The notes under the pieces were generated by a model. It was not told the origin of the DNA. It worked only from the letters and a program-made list of their open reading frames with translations, and made no database searches. Below, piece after piece: positions 6,035 to 13,542 of a DNA stretch of 17,331 nt. A program made the translations under genes and the position numbers. The DNA is from Minisyncoccota bacterium (lineage in GTDB: Bacteria; Patescibacteriota; Minisyncoccia; Minisyncoccales; GCA-002788555). Every line of letters starts with the position of its first letter. Positions within the stretch are counted from its first letter, which is position 1. Where the stretch lies: NCBI GenBank assembly GCA_028697615.1, contig JAQVET010000006.1, positions 1 through 17,331 of the forward strand, read 5' to 3'.

Positions 6035-6901
6035 ATGGAGATTATTTTAGGAAAAAGTATTGGATTTTGTTTCGGTGTAAAAAGAGCATATGATTTAAGT
6101 TTAAAAATAGCCAAACAGTCAAATAAATTTTGTTTTTGCCTAGGTCCTCTCGTTCATAATGAAAGTGTAATTGAAAAACTCCAAAAATTAGGAATAAAAA
6201 CCATTTCTTCTTTAGATGATATTAAGGGCAATCAAAGTGGCGATATATTAATAATTCCAGCACATGGGGCAAAACCAGAAACATTTAGTAAAGCCAAAGC
6301 AAAAGGGCTTGAAATTATTGATGCTACTTGCCCTTTGGTTAAAAAGGTGCAAGAAGCTGCAAGGGAATTTCAAAACAATGGTTATAATGTAATTATTATA
6401 GGAGATAAAAATCACACTGAGGTTGAATCAATTCAAGGAGCAATAGATGATAAAGGCATTGTCATAGAAAATATGAAAGATATTCAACTTCTTAATAAAA
6501 AATCATTAAAAAATTTACCTTTGGGGGTGGTTTCACAAACAACACAATCTTTAGAAAATGTTGATAAAATTTTAAAAGAATTAAGAAAAATTTCAAAAAA
6601 GATAAAATTTTCCAATACACTTTGTCCATTTGTAGCAGATCGTCAAAAAGAAGTAAAAAAAATATCACAAAAGGTTGATTTGATATTAATTATTGGTTCT
6701 TCCAGTAGTGCAAATACAAAAAGGTTGGCAGATATTGCTAAAGGTAGTAAAAAACCTGTTTATTATATTGAAAATGAAAATCAATTAAAAAAGGAATGGT
6801 TTTGTAATATAAAAAAACTAGGAATATTTTCTGGTACTTCTACTCCTGACTGGGAAATTAAAAAAATAATTAATAAAATAAAAAACTATGAAAAAAAATA
6901 G
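6035..6901 (+). CDS. ispH: 4-hydroxy-3-methylbut-2-enyl diphosphate reductase (IspH/LytB)
   Basis: The last enzyme of the MEP isoprenoid pathway, reducing HMBPP to IPP and DMAPP with a 4Fe-4S cluster. The three cluster cysteines are present: C12 in GFCFGVKRA, C99 in DATCPLVKKV and C197 in NTLCPFVADRQ. Substrate-binding H41 and H77 (PAHGAKPE), H127 and E129 (NHTEVE), S222-N227 (SSSSAN) and S269 (SGTSTP) are all visible. At 288 residues it has the short bacterial length. A TATACT at 6022-6027 lies seven bases before the ATG and may give a nearly leaderless transcript. The end overlaps ispG by 14 bases, implying coupled translation of the two final pathway steps. Confidence 0.95.
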   Translation: MEIILGKSIGFCFGVKRAYDLSLKIAKQSNKFCFCLGPLVHNESVIEKLQKLGIKTISSLDDIKGNQSGDILIIPAHGAKPETFSKAKAKGLEIIDATCPLVKKVQEAAREFQNNGYNVIIIGDKNHTEVESIQGAIDDKGIVIENMKDIQLLNKKSLKNLPLGVVSQTTQSLENVDKILKELRKISKKIKFSNTLCPFVADRQKEVKKISQKVDLILIIGSSSSANTKRLADIAKGSKKPVYYIENENQLKKEWFCNIKKLGIFSGTSTPDWEIKKIINKIKNYEKK

Positions 6902-7961
6902 ACGTAAAACAAAATTAATTAAAGTAGGAAATGTAGGAATTGGCGGTGGAAGCCCTGTATCAATTCAATCGATGACTACTACTTTAACAAAAGATGTTAA
7001 AAAGACAGTTGATCAAATTAAGGAGTTAGAGAGGGCAGGGTGTGAAATAATACGGGTAGGGGTTCCTGATATGGAATCTGCAAAAGCAATTGGTAGAATC
7101 AAAAAAGAAATTAATATTCCACTTGTTGCTGATATTCATTTTTCTGTTGATTTAGCTATTGAATCTATTAATCAAGGAGCAGATAAAATTAGAATTAATC
7201 CTGGTAATTTTCCTAAAAGTGGATTGGCAGAAATTGTCAAACTTGCAAAGAAAAAAAGAATTCCTATTAGAATTGGGGTAAATAGTGGCTCTTTAGAAAA
7301 AGATATTTTAAAAGAAAGGGCAAAGGCAACTCCTGAGATGATGGTAAAATCAGCCCTGCAAAGTATTAGATTAATGGAAAAACTTAAATTTTATAATTTA
7401 GTAATCGCCATTAAGGCCTCTGATGCACCGAGAACAATAAAGGCAAATCAATTATTAGCAGAGAAGGTTAATTACCCGTTTCATTTAGGAGTTACTGAGG
7501 CAGGAGGAGAATTCTCAGGGACTATTAAATCTGCAGTTGCTTTTGGTGCATTACTTTCCGAAGGAATTGGCGATACACTTAGGGTCTCCTTAAGTGCCGA
7601 TCCTATAAAGGAGGTAAAAGCAGGTTGGGAGATTTTAAAAAGTTTAGAATTAAGAGAAAGGGGACTGACCATCATTAGTTGTCCAACTTGTGCTCGAAGT
7701 AAGATTCCTGTTATTCAACTCTCAAAATATGTAGATGAAAATTTTAGCGATCTTCCTTTTAAAAAACCATTTAAAATTGCTATTATGGGATGCGTAGTTA
7801 ATGGTCCTGGAGAGGCAAGAGAGGCAGATTTAGGAGTAGTGGGTGTAGAAAATGAGAATGTAGCAATTTTTGAAAAAGGAAAATTTGTTAAAAATATAAA
7901 AAGCCAGGAGATAAAATCATTTTTAAGAAAAAAAATAGAATCGGCTGCTAAGACTTCTTAA
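6888..7961 (+). CDS. ispG: 4-hydroxy-3-methylbut-2-en-1-yl diphosphate synthase (IspG/GcpE)
   Basis: Penultimate enzyme of the MEP pathway, converting MEcPP to HMBPP by reductive ring opening at a 4Fe-4S cluster. The N-terminal TIM-barrel carries SIQSMTTT at 25-32, DIHF at 82-85 and KIRINPGN at 100-107. The C-terminal cluster domain carries C265 and C268 in ISCPTCAR, C302 in IMGCVVNGPGE, and E309 as the fourth ligand. At 357 residues it is the short, two-domain bacterial form. It starts inside the end of ispH. The product order (ispH before ispG) is the reverse of pathway order. No further MEP gene lies in the window. Confidence 0.95.
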   Translation: MKKNRRKTKLIKVGNVGIGGGSPVSIQSMTTTLTKDVKKTVDQIKELERAGCEIIRVGVPDMESAKAIGRIKKEINIPLVADIHFSVDLAIESINQGADKIRINPGNFPKSGLAEIVKLAKKKRIPIRIGVNSGSLEKDILKERAKATPEMMVKSALQSIRLMEKLKFYNLVIAIKASDAPRTIKANQLLAEKVNYPFHLGVTEAGGEFSGTIKSAVAFGALLSEGIGDTLRVSLSADPIKEVKAGWEILKSLELRERGLTIISCPTCARSKIPVIQLSKYVDENFSDLPFKKPFKIAIMGCVVNGPGEAREADLGVVGVENENVAIFEKGKFVKNIKSQEIKSFLRKKIESAAKTS

Positions 7962-7998
7962 TTAATGTTTTATATATAATTTTTTAAATTTGATTTAT

Positions 7999-9153
7999 AT
8001 GCTTCAATTTAAAATTCTTAAAAAATCAAAAAAGAGTTGGGCTCGTTTTGGAATTTTAAAAACACCTTGTGGTATTGTTGAAACACCAAGTTTGGTACCT
8101 GTGGCTACTCAAGCGTGTGTAAAAACATTAACAAGCGAGGATGTTTTGCAAACAAAAACACAAATTTTAATTGCAAATACATTCCATCTTCATTTAAAGC
8201 CAGGCGATGAAATTATAAAAAATAACGGAGGACTTCATCGATTTATGAATTTTAATAATCATCCTCTTATGACTGATTCTGGTGGATTTCAAGTTTTTAG
8301 TTTGGGTTTTGGTTATGATTTTGGTGTGGGAAAAATTTTAAAATATTTTCCAGAGAAAGAAGAAAATTTAACAATTATTGAAAAAAGCACTCAACCAAAA
8401 TCTTTAAAAATTACTGATGATGGTGTTTTTTTTAAATCACCCATAACTGGAAAAGATTTATTTATTGGTCCGAAAGAATCAATTAAAATACAGGAGAATT
8501 TAGGTGCTGATATTATTTTTGCATTTGATGAATGCACGGCTCCTCTTGTTGATTTTAGATATGCCAAATCAGCACTTGAAAGAACACACAGATGGGCAAA
8601 AATTTGCCTTCAAACTAAAAAAAGCGATCAAGCACTTTTTGGTATAGTCCAGGGTTCAAGATTTAAAAAACTTCGAGAAAAAGGCGCTCAGTTTATAAAC
8701 TCTTTGGGATTTGATGGTTTTGGAATCGGTGGTGATTTGGGCCAAAAAAAAGAAACAATGGAAAAAATTTTAAACTGGACCATTCCTTATTTAGATGAGG
8801 AAAAACCAAGGCATCTTTTAGGGATTGGCTATCTTGAGGATATAGAAAATATTATTAAGAGGGGAATAGATCTGTTCGATTGTACTGTTCCAACCCACTA
8901 TGCGCGGCGGGGAATTGCTTTCACAAATGAAGGCAAGTTAAATTTAAAATATTCAAAGTTTCTAAAACAAAAAATGCCTTTGGATAAAAAATGCGATTGT
9001 TTTGTTTGTAAAAATTATAGTCGCAGTTATATTTCACATTTAATTAGAGCAAATGAGGTTACTGGTCTTTCTTTACTTACATTTCATAATCTTTATTTTT
9101 TTAACACCTTTGTAGAAAAAATAAGAGAGAAAATAAAAAATGGGAAAATATAA
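7999..9153 (+). CDS. tgt: tRNA-guanine transglycosylase (queuine tRNA-ribosyltransferase)
   Basis: Exchanges guanine-34 of GUN anticodons for preQ1 or queuine. Start chosen at the ATG at 7999 (MLQFKIL); an upstream in-frame TTG adds only three residues. Numbering from this ATG: the general acid/base is D93 in MTDSGGFQVF, the nucleophile D294 in LFDCTVPT, the base-recognition stretch FGIVQG near 214-219, and the zinc site C332, C334, C337 with H363. The length of 384 residues is normal. Between SGGFQVFS and GVFFKSP lies an insertion of about 38 residues (roughly 103-140) where most bacterial enzymes have a short loop. TATAAT at 7975-7980 is a possible -10. No preQ1 biosynthesis gene is nearby, so the base may be salvaged. 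Confidence 0.92.
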   Translation: MLQFKILKKSKKSWARFGILKTPCGIVETPSLVPVATQACVKTLTSEDVLQTKTQILIANTFHLHLKPGDEIIKNNGGLHRFMNFNNHPLMTDSGGFQVFSLGFGYDFGVGKILKYFPEKEENLTIIEKSTQPKSLKITDDGVFFKSPITGKDLFIGPKESIKIQENLGADIIFAFDECTAPLVDFRYAKSALERTHRWAKICLQTKKSDQALFGIVQGSRFKKLREKGAQFINSLGFDGFGIGGDLGQKKETMEKILNWTIPYLDEEKPRHLLGIGYLEDIENIIKRGIDLFDCTVPTHYARRGIAFTNEGKLNLKYSKFLKQKMPLDKKCDCFVCKNYSRSYISHLIRANEVTGLSLLTFHNLYFFNTFVEKIREKIKNGKI

Positions 9154-9182
9154 AGAATTAATTATTAACTCGATATTACTTC

Positions 9183-9211
9183 TTGACTTTTAAAAGATTT
9201 TTTTTTATATT
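9183..9211 (+). promoter_or_regulatory. promoter of the SDR-to-GAPDH unit
   Basis: TTGACT at 9183-9188, a 17-base spacer and TATATT at 9206-9211. Transcription would start near 9218, leaving a 65-base untranslated leader before the ATG at 9283; that leader contains the AAAGGTC motif at 9230-9236. Confidence 0.55.
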
Positions 9212-9282
9212 TATTCTATTAATAAATAAAAAGGTCGTTAAGGGTCAATCTAAAAATTATTTTTTTAAATTTTATTATTTTT

Positions 9283-10050
9283 ATGACAGATTTAAATCTA
9301 AAAGATAAAATTGCTTTTGTAACTGGTGCTCGAAGAGGTATGGGTAGAAGTCATTCTTTACTTTTAGCTAAAGCAGGTGCGAAAGTTATTGTTACAGATA
9401 TTTCCCAGGAAGATTGTCAAAGGGTTGTCCAGGAAATTCAAAATCAAGGAGGCGAGGCAATGGCCTTAAAATTAGATGTTACAGACTCAGTAGAAATTGA
9501 TGAAGTAGTTAAAAAAATTATTGAAACCTATGGCAAGATTGATATTTTAGTAAATAATGCTGGTGTTTGTCCTTTTAAACCATTTTTAGAACTTACTGAA
9601 GAGGATTGGGATTTTGTTTTAAATATCAATTTAAAAGGTTATTTTTTAACTGCCCAGAGAGTTGCTAAAGAGATGATTAAACAAAAATCAGGAGCAATTA
9701 TAAATATTGCTTCAGTAGCTATGGGTCAACAAGGAGTTGGTATGTTAGATCTTGTTCATTATTGTGCTTCAAAAGGAGGCGTTGTAGGAATGACTGAGGC
9801 TATGGCATTGGAATTAGCGCCTTATAATATAAGAGTTAACGCTATCGCTCCAGGAGTTATTGAAACACCAATGATTAGCCCAATAAAACAAAATGAAGAT
9901 CAGTTAAATGCAATGCTCAAGAGAATTCCAATGGGAAGAGTGGGCAGTGCAGAAGAAATTTCAAATGCCGTTTTATTTCTCGCTTCTGATTTATCAAGCT
10001 ATATGACTGGTTCCACCGTAGTAGTTGATGGTGGATGGCTTGCTTGTTAA
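9283..10050 (+). CDS. short-chain dehydrogenase/reductase (FabG/glucose dehydrogenase type)
   Basis: A classical SDR of 255 residues acting on a hydroxyl/keto substrate with NAD(P). The nucleotide loop TGARRGMG is at 14-21, and D39 at the end of strand two suggests NAD rather than NADP. NNAG is at 91-94. The catalytic tetrad is N115, S144, Y160 and K164 (YCASK). The C-terminal strand ends GSTVVVDGGW at 243-252, as in FabG-like enzymes. Substrate cannot be set from the sequence: 3-oxoacyl-ACP, sugar or polyol are all possible, and the sugar-kinase/GAPDH neighbourhood mildly favours a carbohydrate. It is the first gene of a five-gene run, 34 bases before the thioredoxin-like gene. Confidence 0.85.
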   Translation: MTDLNLKDKIAFVTGARRGMGRSHSLLLAKAGAKVIVTDISQEDCQRVVQEIQNQGGEAMALKLDVTDSVEIDEVVKKIIETYGKIDILVNNAGVCPFKPFLELTEEDWDFVLNINLKGYFLTAQRVAKEMIKQKSGAIINIASVAMGQQGVGMLDLVHYCASKGGVVGMTEAMALELAPYNIRVNAIAPGVIETPMISPIKQNEDQLNAMLKRIPMGRVGSAEEISNAVLFLASDLSSYMTGSTVVVDGGWLAC

Positions 10051-10084
10051 AGGTCGTTTTATATTTAAGAATAAACAAAATTTT

Positions 10085-10702
10085 ATGGCAAAAAAAGAAG
10101 AAGTTAAAAAAGTTCTTGAAGATGCTCTTGAAAGTGGTATTTCCAAAAAAGAGATTGAAAAGATTTTAAAAGAAAAATCTCCTAAACCAGAAAAGAAAGA
10201 ATGGTTACCTAATGATATTTTTAGTTTGATAATGTTGTCGTTAATAACAGTTCTTTCAGTAGTATCTTTGGTTTTTAATATTGTTACTTATAAAAACACA
10301 TCAGGAACAATTACTAAAGATAGTACAACTAAAGAAGAAACTAAAGATTCGACAGTTGCATCTACAGAAGAGACATCAGCAACAACCCAGGATTTTTCTG
10401 AAGACGAAGAGTTAACCGATAAGCAAAAATTAAACTTAGCAAACTGTTTAAAAGAAAAAGGGGTTAAAGTTTATTTTGCTTCTTGGTGTGGTTACTGTCA
10501 GGCTCAACATCAATCATTTGGAGACGATGCTTGGAATGTTTTAGATAAGGTTCAGTGTGATACAGAAGATGGAGGATGGACTCAAGAATGTACTGACGCT
10601 GGAGTACAAGGTGTTCCTACTTGGATTTTTTCTGATGGAACCAATCTTCCAGGAAGACAGGCATTAAAAACCTTGGCAGAAAAAGCTGGATGCCAATTAT
10701 AA
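10085..10702 (+). CDS. membrane-anchored thioredoxin-like protein (VKOR-associated type)
   Basis: Start chosen at the ATG at 10085; a longer frame from 10025 would overlap the SDR gene and begins with unconvincing sequence. The 205 residues comprise a charged cytoplasmic helix-turn-helix-like segment (1-38), one membrane span (about 45-68), a Ser/Thr/Glu-rich linker (72-112) and an extracytoplasmic thioredoxin fold (115-205). The active site is C135-G-Y-C138 in FASWCGYCQAQ, with cis-Pro178 in GVPTW. Four extra cysteines (C121, C158, C169, C203) and the motif GVPTWIFSDG...PGRQALKTLA match the thioredoxin domain fused to VKOR in many bacteria; here VKOR itself is absent. The likely role is disulfide exchange outside the membrane. 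It ends four bases before the ROK gene. Confidence 0.8.
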   Translation: MAKKEEVKKVLEDALESGISKKEIEKILKEKSPKPEKKEWLPNDIFSLIMLSLITVLSVVSLVFNIVTYKNTSGTITKDSTTKEETKDSTVASTEETSATTQDFSEDEELTDKQKLNLANCLKEKGVKVYFASWCGYCQAQHQSFGDDAWNVLDKVQCDTEDGGWTQECTDAGVQGVPTWIFSDGTNLPGRQALKTLAEKAGCQL

Positions 10703-10706
10703 AAAT

Positions 10707-11588
10707 ATGAATTTTGGTGTAGATATTGGAGGAACCCGAACAAAATGGGTTTTAATGGATGGATATAAAATTTATAAAAGAGGATTAATAAAAAGTCCAA
10801 TGTTTGATTGTAAACCCAGTGAATTTATTAATTTTCTTGCAGATTTACTTGAAAAGTTTAATTCACCAAAAATCCAAAATATCGGCATCTCTTTTGCCGG
10901 TCCAGTTGATTATAAAAATGGGGTGATTTTAGACGCACCCCATTTTCCTAATTTAAAAAATTGTTGCTTGGTTAAGCAAATTTATAAAAAAATTAAAATC
11001 AAATCAAAAATTACTTTAGAAAATGATGTCAGTGCTTTTACCTTAGCTGAAACTGTTATGGGAGCAGGACAGAATTTCAATATTATTTTAGGTCTTGCTG
11101 TAGGAACAGGAATCGGCGGTGGAATTGTGTACAAAGGTCAAAATAAAAACTATCTGATTTATCATGGCGAGCATGGATTCGGGAGTGAATTTGGCCATAT
11201 GATAATTCAAAAGGATGGTTTCAAATGTGCTTGTGGTAAAAAGGGGTGTTTGGAAGCAGTGGCCTCTATTAGTTTTTTGGAAAAGAAATTTAAAAAAACA
11301 ATTTTTGAAATTGAAGAAAGAGCAAGAAATGGAGAAAAAAAATATAAGGATGGGTATTTTGAGTTAGCAACAAATCTTTCCATAGGAATTTCTAATTTAT
11401 TCAATATTTTTGATCCAGATGTAGTAGTGATAGGCGGAGGTATTTTACATGCTTGGGATATTATTAATAAAATTTTAATTACTAAAACAAAAGAAATGGT
11501 CTTTGATAATGCCCAAAAATTTGTTAAAATTAAAAAATCTAAACTGGGCAAAGATTTTTCTTCGGCAATTGGTGCCGCCTTGCTTTAA
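10707..11588 (+). CDS. ROK family sugar kinase (glucokinase-like)
   Basis: Probably phosphorylates glucose or a related hexose with ATP to feed glycolysis. The 293 residues carry the ATP motif GVDIGGTRTKW at 4-14, the catalytic D107 in LENDVSAF, the second phosphate loop GLAVGTGIGGGIV at 129-141, and the ROK signature with E161-F-G-H164 followed by the zinc site C174-A-C176-G-x-x-G-C181 and E183. GGGI at about 243-246 completes the adenosine site. No DNA-binding domain is fused, so it is an enzyme rather than a ROK repressor. Substrate specificity (glucose, mannose, N-acetyl sugars) is not determined. It sits between two thioredoxin-fold genes and precedes GAPDH in the same unit. Confidence 0.85.
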   Translation: MNFGVDIGGTRTKWVLMDGYKIYKRGLIKSPMFDCKPSEFINFLADLLEKFNSPKIQNIGISFAGPVDYKNGVILDAPHFPNLKNCCLVKQIYKKIKIKSKITLENDVSAFTLAETVMGAGQNFNIILGLAVGTGIGGGIVYKGQNKNYLIYHGEHGFGSEFGHMIIQKDGFKCACGKKGCLEAVASISFLEKKFKKTIFEIEERARNGEKKYKDGYFELATNLSIGISNLFNIFDPDVVVIGGGILHAWDIINKILITKTKEMVFDNAQKFVKIKKSKLGKDFSSAIGAALL

Positions 11589-11593
11589 ATTCT

Positions 11594-11830
11594 ATGGTAG
11601 ATATAAAACTTTATTCCGATTTTTCTTGTCCATATTGTGAAGCCTTGGAAAATTTTTTAATAGAAAATGACATTCCATTTGATGTTATTGATATTAAAAA
11701 TGATTTAGAGGCGAGAAGAGAAATTTTTTTAAAAACAAAACAAGATTTGGTTCCCATACTTGATATTAATGGTTATATTATTGTTGGTTTTGAAAAAGAA
11801 ATTATTAAAAAGGTCTTAAATATTAAATAA
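11594..11830 (+). CDS. glutaredoxin/NrdH-like small redox protein
   Basis: A 78-residue thioredoxin-fold protein with the glutaredoxin active site C12-P-Y-C15 in DFSCPYCEAL. It has a Val-Pro (cis-Pro) in LVPILDINGYIIVGF near residues 58-72, and the length of the NrdH/glutaredoxin group. It has no signal sequence, so it would act in the cytoplasm as a thiol donor, for example to ribonucleotide reductase. The electron source is not evident. It starts five bases after the ROK stop and ends 11 bases before gap. Confidence 0.85.
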   Translation: MVDIKLYSDFSCPYCEALENFLIENDIPFDVIDIKNDLEARREIFLKTKQDLVPILDINGYIIVGFEKEIIKKVLNIK

Positions 11831-11841
11831 TAATAAAAAAT

Positions 11842-12852
11842 ATGCCAATAAAAATTGCTATTAATGGATTTGGCCGAATTGGTAGGCAAGTTTTTAGAAT
11901 AATTTTAGAAAATCATCCAGAGATGCAGGTGATTGCTGTAAATGATTTAACAGATAGCAGGACATTATCCCATCTTTTAAAGTACGATTCTTTATATGGT
12001 AAATATAATAAAGATATAAATTATGATGAAAGTGGGATTATTATAAATGGAAAAAAGATTTTGGTGTTCAGTGAGAAAGATCCTGCTTTTTTGCCATGGA
12101 AAGATCTTGATATTGATGTTGTGCTTGAATGTACAGGCATATTTACTGATTTTCAAGGTTCAAAAAAGCATTTAGAAGCAGGTGCAAAAAAAGTAATTAT
12201 TTCTGCTCCTCCAAAAGATAAGGATATTCCAACATTTGTTTTAGGAGTTAACGAAGAGAAGTATAATCCAGAAAAAGATGATATTATCTCAAATAGTTCT
12301 TGCACTACAAATGCTTTGGCTCCAATTGTAAAAATCCTGCATCAAAATTTTATTGTTCAAAAAGGTTTTATGACGACTGTTCACTCATATACTAATGATC
12401 AAAGAATTTTAGATTTGCCACATAAAGATTTAAGAAGAGCAAGAGCAGCGGCTCTTTCTATAATTCCTACTACAACAGGAGCAGCAAAAAGTGTAGGTGA
12501 AGTTTTACCAGAACTCAAAGGAAAACTTGATGGAATCTCGCTGCGTGTTCCTACTCCAACTGTGTCAATTGTTGATTTTATATGTCTTGTTGAAAAATCA
12601 ACAACAATTGATGAAGTAAATGAAATTTTTACTGAAGAGGCCCAAGGGGGTTTAAAAAATATTTTAGGTATATCAAAAGAAGACCTTGTTTCTGTTGACT
12701 TTGTCGGTAATTCTTTATCATCGATTGTTGATTTAAATTTAACAATGGCGCAAGATAATTTAGTAAAAGTTGTTTCTTGGTATGATAACGAATGGGGATA
12801 TTCTTGTCGTCTTGCAGAAATGGCAGAGTACGTGGGTAAAAAGATTGTATAG
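11842..12852 (+). CDS. gap: glyceraldehyde-3-phosphate dehydrogenase, type I
   Basis: Oxidises glyceraldehyde-3-phosphate to 1,3-bisphosphoglycerate in glycolysis, in the cytoplasm. Residues 7-19, INGFGRIGRQVFR (I7 to R19), form the nucleotide fold. D35 in VNDLTD favours NAD. The catalytic C154 is in SNSSCTTNALAP, with H181 in TTVHSYTNDQ. R234 is in the anion-site stretch SLRVPTPTVS, and WYDNEWGYSCR at 313-323 is the usual C-terminal motif. At 336 residues the length is normal. It is the last gene of the SDR-thioredoxin-ROK-glutaredoxin run, and an AT-rich hairpin follows 25 bases after the stop. Confidence 0.96.
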   Translation: MPIKIAINGFGRIGRQVFRIILENHPEMQVIAVNDLTDSRTLSHLLKYDSLYGKYNKDINYDESGIIINGKKILVFSEKDPAFLPWKDLDIDVVLECTGIFTDFQGSKKHLEAGAKKVIISAPPKDKDIPTFVLGVNEEKYNPEKDDIISNSSCTTNALAPIVKILHQNFIVQKGFMTTVHSYTNDQRILDLPHKDLRRARAAALSIIPTTTGAAKSVGEVLPELKGKLDGISLRVPTPTVSIVDFICLVEKSTTIDEVNEIFTEEAQGGLKNILGISKEDLVSVDFVGNSLSSIVDLNLTMAQDNLVKVVSWYDNEWGYSCRLAEMAEYVGKKIV

Positions 12853-12877
12853 ATACTTGATTAATTATAGATGTTGG

Positions 12878-12905
12878 ATACTATAATACTTATAATAGTA
12901 TTTTG
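12878..12905 (+). terminator. possible AT-rich terminator after gap
   Basis: ATACTAT (12878-12884) pairs with ATAGTAT (12895-12901), followed by TTTTG. The stem is weak, with only one G-C pair, but the position just after gap and before a new promoter fits a terminator. Confidence 0.4.
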
Positions 12906-12992
12906 ATATGCTGTGCAATTTATTGATTCGTTAATTGAATTAATTCACATATTATATTTTTATAAGCGATGATTTGTAATTCATATTTTAAG

Positions 12993-13021
12993 TTGATTTT
13001 TAATGATTTATTTTCTATAAT
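12993..13021 (+). promoter_or_regulatory. promoter of the small acidic membrane protein gene
   Basis: TTGATT at 12993-12998, a 17-base spacer and a perfect TATAAT at 13016-13021. Transcription would start near 13028, directly before the AAAGGTC motif at 13031-13037. Apart from this promoter and the hairpin above, the 208-base gap after gap shows nothing recognisable. Confidence 0.6.
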
Positions 13022-13060
13022 AAAGCATAGAAAGGTCATTGATAAACATTAAATAAAAAT

Positions 13061-13273
13061 ATGGATGCAGTAATGTGGGTTTGGATAATTATAATAATTA
13101 TTGTTATCGCTTTAATGATTTGGTATCTTACTAAAGGAGAAGAAAAAATTTCAGAAGAAGGGAAAGTTGAAGAAGGAGAATCTTCTCAAGGAGAGTCGGT
13201 AGAAACGCCCCAGGAAGAACAAAAATCACAAGCTCCACCGGAAGAAGCTTCACAAGAAGAGAAACAAGAATAG
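13061..13273 (+). CDS. small single-span membrane protein with acidic tail, function unknown
   Basis: Seventy residues: a short N-terminus, a very hydrophobic Ile-rich span at about 5-24, a single basic residue K25 after it, then a 45-residue tail made almost entirely of Glu, Gln, Ser, Pro and Lys that should be disordered and strongly acidic. Topology by the positive-inside rule is ambiguous. The gene has its own promoter and a strong terminator 75 bases after the stop, so it is a single-gene unit. I recognise no family; low-complexity single-span proteins like this are common in Patescibacteria. It ends with TAG, while most genes here end with TAA. Confidence 0.6.
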   Translation: MDAVMWVWIIIIIIVIALMIWYLTKGEEKISEEGKVEEGESSQGESVETPQEEQKSQAPPEEASQEEKQE

Positions 13274-13348
13274 AATTTTTTAAAATAAAGCGAAAATATA
13301 AAATTTTGATAGATAAAGTTTTTATTTTCAGCAAATATTTGATTTTTT

Positions 13349-13379
13349 AAGAATCCACCTATTGGTGGATTCTTTTTTG
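13349..13379 (+). terminator. strong intrinsic terminator
   Basis: AAGAATCCACC (13349-13359) and GGTGGATTCTT (13364-13374) form a perfect 11-base-pair stem with a TATT loop, followed by a run of Ts to 13378. The remainder of the 269-base gap to aspS is AT-rich with a short tandem repeat of AATTTAAAATAAA (13421-13443 region) and the aspS promoter. Confidence 0.9.
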
Positions 13380-13481
13380 TAGATATTTTTTACAAAATAA
13401 ACAAAAAAAATAGATTTGAATTTAAAATAAAATTTAAAATAAAAATAAGATGCCCAGTGAGATTAATATTAAATTATTTGC

Positions 13482-13510
13482 TTGAGAAATTATTTAATTT
13501 TAGTTATAAT
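13482..13510 (+). promoter_or_regulatory. promoter of the aspS unit
   Basis: TTGAGA at 13482-13487, a 17-base spacer and a perfect TATAAT at 13505-13510. A second TATAAT at 13531-13536 lies six bases before the ATG and could allow a leaderless transcript. Confidence 0.6.
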
Positions 13511-13542
13511 AGATTATGAAATAAATTTTTTATAATATTTTT

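Noticed and set aside
7990..7998. TTG start three codons before the tgt ATG
   Set aside because: All other AT-rich genes here use ATG, and the family N-terminus fits the ATG at 7999.
10025..10084. Upstream in-frame extension of the thioredoxin-like gene
   Set aside because: Would overlap the end of the SDR gene and adds sequence unlike the family; the ATG at 10085 follows a typical A/T leader.
11207..11551. 114-codon antisense frame opposite the ROK kinase
   Set aside because: Longest antisense frame, but lies wholly within a clear ROK gene and shows no recognisable motif.
13378..13400. Hairpin TTTTGTA/TACAAAA after the strong terminator
   Set aside because: All A/T apart from one pair per arm, no following function, expected by chance in this composition.
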